Source: JBDSZL01 sp039925145 | Lineage (GTDB): Bacteria; Acidobacteriota; Vicinamibacteria; Vicinamibacterales; SCN-69-37 | Assembly (NCBI GenBank): GCA_039925145.1 | Contig: JBDSZL010000048.1 | Coordinates: 1 to 17,974, forward strand | Reading direction: 5' to 3' | Length of the DNA stretch: 17,974 nucleotides | Shown here: piece after piece, positions 14,580 through 17,974 of the stretch | How positions within the stretch are numbered: the first letter of the stretch is position 1 | Layout of the letters: every line of letters starts with the position of its first letter | The notes under the pieces: generated by a model | Told to the model about the DNA's origin: nothing | Seen by the model: only the letters and a program-made list of their open reading frames with translations | Databases searched by the model: none | Program-made: the position numbers and the translations under genes

Positions 14580-15311
14580 ATGACTCGCACTGACGGACGG
14601 AACGTGGACGCGATTCGTCCGACACGCATCACACCAGACGCGACAATGCACGCGGAGGGGTCGGTGCTCATCGAGGTGGGCCGCACAAAGGTGATCTGCA
14701 CCGCGTCGGTCGAAGAGCGGGTTCCGCCCTTCATGCGCAACAGCGGCAAGGGCTGGGTGACGGCCGAATACGGCATGCTGCCGCGAGCGACGTCGACGAG
14801 AACAACCCGCGAAGCGACGGCAGGCAAGGTGGGCGGCCGCACGCAGGAGATTCAGCGGCTGATCGGCCGCTCGTTGCGCTCGGTGATCTCACCGACCGAA
14901 CTTGGTGAGCGAACGATCTGGATTGACTGCGACGTGATCCAGGCCGACGGCGGCACACGCACAGCGGCGATTACCGGAGGATTCGTGGCACTGGTGCTGG
15001 CGCTCGAGCGGCTGCGCGGGCAGGGCGCGATTGCCCGTGTGCCGATTCTGAACTACGTGGCCGCCACGAGTGTGGGTGTGATCGGCGGGACGCCGATGCT
15101 CGATCTGGCCTACGACGAAGACTCGCGTGCCGACGTGGACATGAACGTCATCAAGACGTCGGATGGACGGTTCATCGAGGTGCAGGGCACGGCTGAGGCC
15201 CAGCCGTTCAGCCGCGCCGAACTCGACGAACTGCTCGCACTGGCCGACGGCGGAATTCAGGCGCTCATCGCTGTCCAGCGCGAGGTGATCGGCAACATCC
15301 TCAAATACTGA
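14580..15311 (+). CDS. rph: ribonuclease PH
   Basis: A 243-aa phosphorolytic 3'-5' exoribonuclease that trims tRNA 3' ends after the CCA or adds nucleotides in reverse. The length matches the family (about 240 aa). Motifs in order are RPTRITPDA (13-21), the active-site stretch GGRTQEIQRLIGRSLR (85-100, Arg87), the phosphate-binding ADGGTRTAAITG (122-133, Arg127), RADVDMNV with Asp185 and Asp187, and QGTAEAQPFSR. ATG 14580 is preferred; a TTG at 14559 would overlap the GerMN gene. It ends the plus-strand run. In related clusters rph is often followed by the nucleotide-clearing gene rdgB; here the next gene is instead a convergent metalloprotease. Confidence 0.97.
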   Translation: MTRTDGRNVDAIRPTRITPDATMHAEGSVLIEVGRTKVICTASVEERVPPFMRNSGKGWVTAEYGMLPRATSTRTTREATAGKVGGRTQEIQRLIGRSLRSVISPTELGERTIWIDCDVIQADGGTRTAAITGGFVALVLALERLRGQGAIARVPILNYVAATSVGVIGGTPMLDLAYDEDSRADVDMNVIKTSDGRFIEVQGTAEAQPFSRAELDELLALADGGIQALIAVQREVIGNILKY

Positions 15312-15321
15312 CCCGCGAGCT

Positions 15322-15346
15322 CGACGCCGTCAGCGCGGGGGCGTCG
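15322..15346. terminator. hairpin between convergent rph and metalloprotease genes
   Basis: CGACGCC (15322-15328) pairs with GGCGTCG (15340-15346), a 7-bp GC-rich stem with an 11-nt loop, centred in the 49-bp gap between two convergent stops. Neither strand has a T-run. Its position argues for a shared terminator, but the motif is weak. Confidence 0.35.
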
Positions 15347-15360
15347 GAGCGTCCGCGACC

Positions 15361-17974
15361 CTAACGCACGGCGAAATCCGTCCAGCAGCTCTCGGGCGCC
15401 GCAAGGAACGGATCGTGGTCGTAGTCGTAGGGCTCCGCGGTGGCGAGGGCCGCGGCTGACGCCCGGCCGGTCGGGGCAATGCCAGGGCCGCCGCGTCCGG
15501 TGCCAGCGAGGCCCGCAATCCTCGTCCGCATCGCGCGTGGATCGAGCGAGGCGGCAATCGTCTCGCGCACGTCCTGCAGATGCCGGCGTGTGACGGCATC
15601 GGTCACAGCAGGCAGCGCGGTGGCGACCTGCTGGTCTACCACCCGCAGCTCACCTCGCAGCAGCGCGCGAATTTCATCGCTCGGCACAATGGAGCCGTTG
15701 AGACGGTTGTCGATCGTGTCGAGATACACGCGCTGCACGTTGCGCCGATAGAGATCGATTGGCGCCGCGGGCGCGGCCAGATCCTTCCAGATGCCCTCAC
15801 GTAAGTCACCGAGCATCTGCAGCGGCGTGTAGGTGCGCGGATCGAGGGCCGTCTGCTCGATCATGCGATCGAGCCGGGCGTTCTGCAGCAACGCGTTCAT
15901 GAGCGAGTTCTGCGCCGTGCGGATTCGAGACACGATGCCCGACGGCTCGATGCGGCGCAGCAGATCGGTGCGCGCCAGATACGTGGGTGTCTTGAATCCG
16001 TTCTCGAGCAGGAACTGGAGCGCAGCGGACTGCTTGACGCGCGTGATGGGCGCGAACCGCAGACCTGGCTGCCCGCCGTACAGCTCCTTCGAGTCGATCC
16101 CGCCGATCACGTTCACGACGTGCCCCAGCTCGATGCGCCACTGGCCGACCACTCGCGCATAGACATCCGTCAGATCGTCGTAGGGCTCCCCGGGCTTCGA
16201 TGTCGCCGTGACGAGCATGTCCGAGACGCGCCGCAAATTACGCAGGCCGAGCGCCGTCGCGCGCGTCGGATCCGCGTCTCCGACAGCCTCCGTCTGTTCA
16301 CCAGGGTCGGTTCCGAACGAGTTCGACGTCGTAAAGCGCAGGTAGGGCTTGCTCTCCTGCTCGCGCGCCCACACGTCGAGCGTCTTCTTCTCCTCGTCAG
16401 CAGACTTGGCGCCGGGAATCGGTTTGTAGCCCCACATGATCGCCCACTTGTCGTAGGGCCCCAGCTTTGGCACCAGGTCTTCGACAGCGATGCCGTCTTC
16501 GGGCTGCGCCACGTAGTTGAACCGGGCGTAATCCATCAGGGTGGGAACGTGGCCATTCTCCTTGACCCAGGTCTTGTCGCGCACTTGCTCCAGCGAATAC
16601 AGCGAACTCGCCTTCATGTTGTGCTGCAGGCCGAGCGTGTGGCCCAGTTCGTGCGCGACGACGAACTCGATGAGACGGCCGACGAGATCGTCGGGGAGTG
16701 GCAGCGTCTTGGCGCGCGGGTCGAGCGCGCCGACCTGCGCGAAGTACCACATCGAGGCCAGATTCTGAACGTTGTGGTAGAGCTGGATGTCAGCTTCGAG
16801 GATCTCGCCGCTGCGCGGATCGTGGACGTGCGGCCCAGAGGCGTTCTCGGTCGTCGACGGCAGCCAGCGGATGACCGAGTAGCGCACATCTTCCGGATCC
16901 CAGTCCGGATCCTCCGTCTTGCTCGGCGCCTCGCGCGCGACGATGGCGTTCTTGAACCCGGCCGCTTCGAACGCCGGCCGCCAGTCTTCGATGGCCTTCT
17001 TGATCCAGGGCACGTATTTGGTCGGCGTCGCGGGATCGACGTAGTAAACGATCGGCTTCACGGGCTCGGAGAGTGCGGCGTCAGGGTCGCTCTTCTCGAG
17101 CCGATAGCGCGTGATGAAATCGCGCTCAACGGCCTTGTTCTCGTCTCGCCCGAAGTCATACAACGACGTGGAGAAATACCCGACACGCGCGTCGAACAAC
17201 CGCGGCGTCATCGGCTTCTCCGGGAGCAGCACGATGCTGTGAAACAGCACGATGGTGCCGCTGCTGCCGCGCATCCCCCGGCCACGGCCTGGAGCCGCCG
17301 TGGGATCGCCAAGGGCGCCGGCCGTATACGTCTGTGTCACCTCGACGTTCACGTTCTCCGGAAACGACACGACCTTGTCGAGATAGGAGCGGCTCTGATC
17401 CATGCCGCGCGCGCCCAGATTCTGCCGGGGCGAGAACTCGGTGACCTCGCTGAGGAACAGCGACGTCACGTCGATCACGGGATTGCCGTCTGGGCTCGAG
17501 ACCACCACCGGAAAGGCCCGGACAATCGTCGGGTAGTTCGCGTCAGTCACCGCCTGCGCGATCGGCGTGGACGCATCGGCCACCATGTCGTAGTTCACCA
17601 CCTTCAGGAAGACCCGGTTGTTCGACAAGTCCCATCGCACGAGCCGCTCGCCGACCGACTGTCCCCCGAAACCGGCCCCAAGCGTCGTCCGCTTGATCTG
17701 CGTCACCCACAGGAAGTCGCGCCCCAGCAACGTCTTCGGGATCTCGAAATAGATGTTGTCGGCCACCCTATGGACCTTGAAAACGCCGTCGTCTACCTTC
17801 GACTCAGCGATGAGCTGTGCGTAGGTGCGCTGGCCGCCTCGACCGCGGCCGCCGCCCCCGGGGCCCTGGGCGACAGGGAGGCTTGGCGGAACGCCAGGAA
17901 TGGTCGCCGGCTGCGGAGGCGTCTCCGGATCGGTCGGTGCAGGAGGGGCCGGTGTTGGGCTCGGGGCCGGATCC
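15361..17974 (-). CDS. zinc-dependent metalloprotease (DUF5117/DUF5118 type), N-terminus beyond window
   Basis: At least 870 codons, open to the right edge, so the start is missing. The visible N-terminal part is a Pro-rich stretch, then a Gly/Arg-rich GPGGGGRGRGGQRTY. The DUF5118-like segment follows (ESKVDDGVFKVHRV, then IYFEIPKTLLGRDFL), then a beta-rich DUF5117-like region. The catalytic site is HELGHTLGLQH (16653-16621), the metzincin HExxHxxGxxH motif with three zinc histidines and Glu, followed by LMDYARFNYV, which fits the Met-turn. The C-terminal 350 residues are alpha-rich and match the usual tail of this family, ending ESCWTDFAVR. A GTG at 17766 is inside the conserved DUF5118 segment and is not the real start. 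These proteins are probably exported; the substrate is unknown. Confidence 0.92.
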   Translation of the reverse strand, partial: DPAPSPTPAPPAPTDPETPPQPATIPGVPPSLPVAQGPGGGGRGRGGQRTYAQLIAESKVDDGVFKVHRVADNIYFEIPKTLLGRDFLWVTQIKRTTLGAGFGGQSVGERLVRWDLSNNRVFLKVVNYDMVADASTPIAQAVTDANYPTIVRAFPVVVSSPDGNPVIDVTSLFLSEVTEFSPRQNLGARGMDQSRSYLDKVVSFPENVNVEVTQTYTAGALGDPTAAPGRGRGMRGSSGTIVLFHSIVLLPEKPMTPRLFDARVGYFSTSLYDFGRDENKAVERDFITRYRLEKSDPDAALSEPVKPIVYYVDPATPTKYVPWIKKAIEDWRPAFEAAGFKNAIVAREAPSKTEDPDWDPEDVRYSVIRWLPSTTENASGPHVHDPRSGEILEADIQLYHNVQNLASMWYFAQVGALDPRAKTLPLPDDLVGRLIEFVVAHELGHTLGLQHNMKASSLYSLEQVRDKTWVKENGHVPTLMDYARFNYVAQPEDGIAVEDLVPKLGPYDKWAIMWGYKPIPGAKSADEEKKTLDVWAREQESKPYLRFTTSNSFGTDPGEQTEAVGDADPTRATALGLRNLRRVSDMLVTATSKPGEPYDDLTDVYARVVGQWRIELGHVVNVIGGIDSKELYGGQPGLRFAPITRVKQSAALQFLLENGFKTPTYLARTDLLRRIEPSGIVSRIRTAQNSLMNALLQNARLDRMIEQTALDPRTYTPLQMLGDLREGIWKDLAAPAAPIDLYRRNVQRVYLDTIDNRLNGSIVPSDEIRALLRGELRVVDQQVATALPAVTDAVTRRHLQDVRETIAASLDPRAMRTRIAGLAGTGRGGPGIAPTGRASAAALATAEPYDYDHDPFLAAPESCWTDFAVR

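Noticed and set aside
13535..14842. 435-aa minus-strand open frame opposite GerMN and rph
   Set aside because: The real genes on the plus strand are well supported by domains and coupled starts; this frame shows no domain.
17764..17766. GTG as the start of the metalloprotease
   Set aside because: The frame stays open to the window edge, and conserved family sequence (DDGVFKVHRV) lies upstream of this codon.

Overview
The window is a GC-rich chromosomal segment that looks like Acidobacteriota, probably class Vicinamibacteria. This is an inference from gene content and style: a short X6/TIGR02999-type ECF sigma factor translationally coupled to a Ser/Thr kinase with the N-terminal helical extension common in that phylum, a very large zinc metalloprotease of the DUF5117/5118 type, an amidase-GerMN-RNase PH cluster, and frequent GTG starts. 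No phylogenetic marker was aligned, so the assignment is tentative. Most of the window is ordinary core or housekeeping DNA; the unusual material is in the spaces between genes.

Layout. (1) 1-493: a one-piece tmRNA gene (ssrA, minus strand) with proteolysis tag ADSQLALAA. A 19-nt copy of its 3' end lies 95 bp downstream, inside a hairpin followed by a T-run. (2) 494-987: about 0.5 kb without a convincing gene. (3) 988-2052: a single-domain, zinc-ligand-bearing MetE-like methyltransferase (minus). (4) 2123-7883: a complete tripartite RND efflux operon on the minus strand (lipoprotein adaptor, HAE1/AcrB-type pump, TolC-type channel), with adjacent or overlapping start and stop codons. (5) 8051-10134: a divergent ECF sigma factor and a membrane Ser/Thr kinase, joined by a GTGA overlap. 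(6) 10132-10305: five tandem 32-33-bp repeats ending in an inverted copy, between convergent genes. The repeats supply the stop codons of both genes. (7) 10261-11121: an exported protein of unknown function (minus). (8) 11160-11201: a GGGGCTT heptamer tract with G-quadruplex potential in a divergent intergenic region. (9) 11253-15311: a plus-strand run of CDP-alcohol phosphatidyltransferase, GtrA-like membrane protein, N-acetylmuramoyl-L-alanine amidase, GerMN-domain protein and RNase PH, with ATGA overlaps at two junctions. (10) 15361 to the right edge: a zinc metalloprotease (minus) whose N-terminus lies outside the window.

How the genes fit together. The efflux operon is self-contained and should export hydrophobic compounds or drugs across both membranes. 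The sigma/kinase pair is a likely signalling unit. The plus-strand run from the phosphatidyltransferase to rph is largely an envelope cluster (lipid headgroup transfer, small-membrane-protein flipping or anchoring, peptidoglycan cleavage) ending in an RNA-processing exonuclease. I saw no phage genes, transposase, CRISPR array or clear biosynthetic cluster. The best candidates for something undescribed are the stop-codon-donating tandem repeat, the heptamer G-tract and the ssrA 3'-end duplication.
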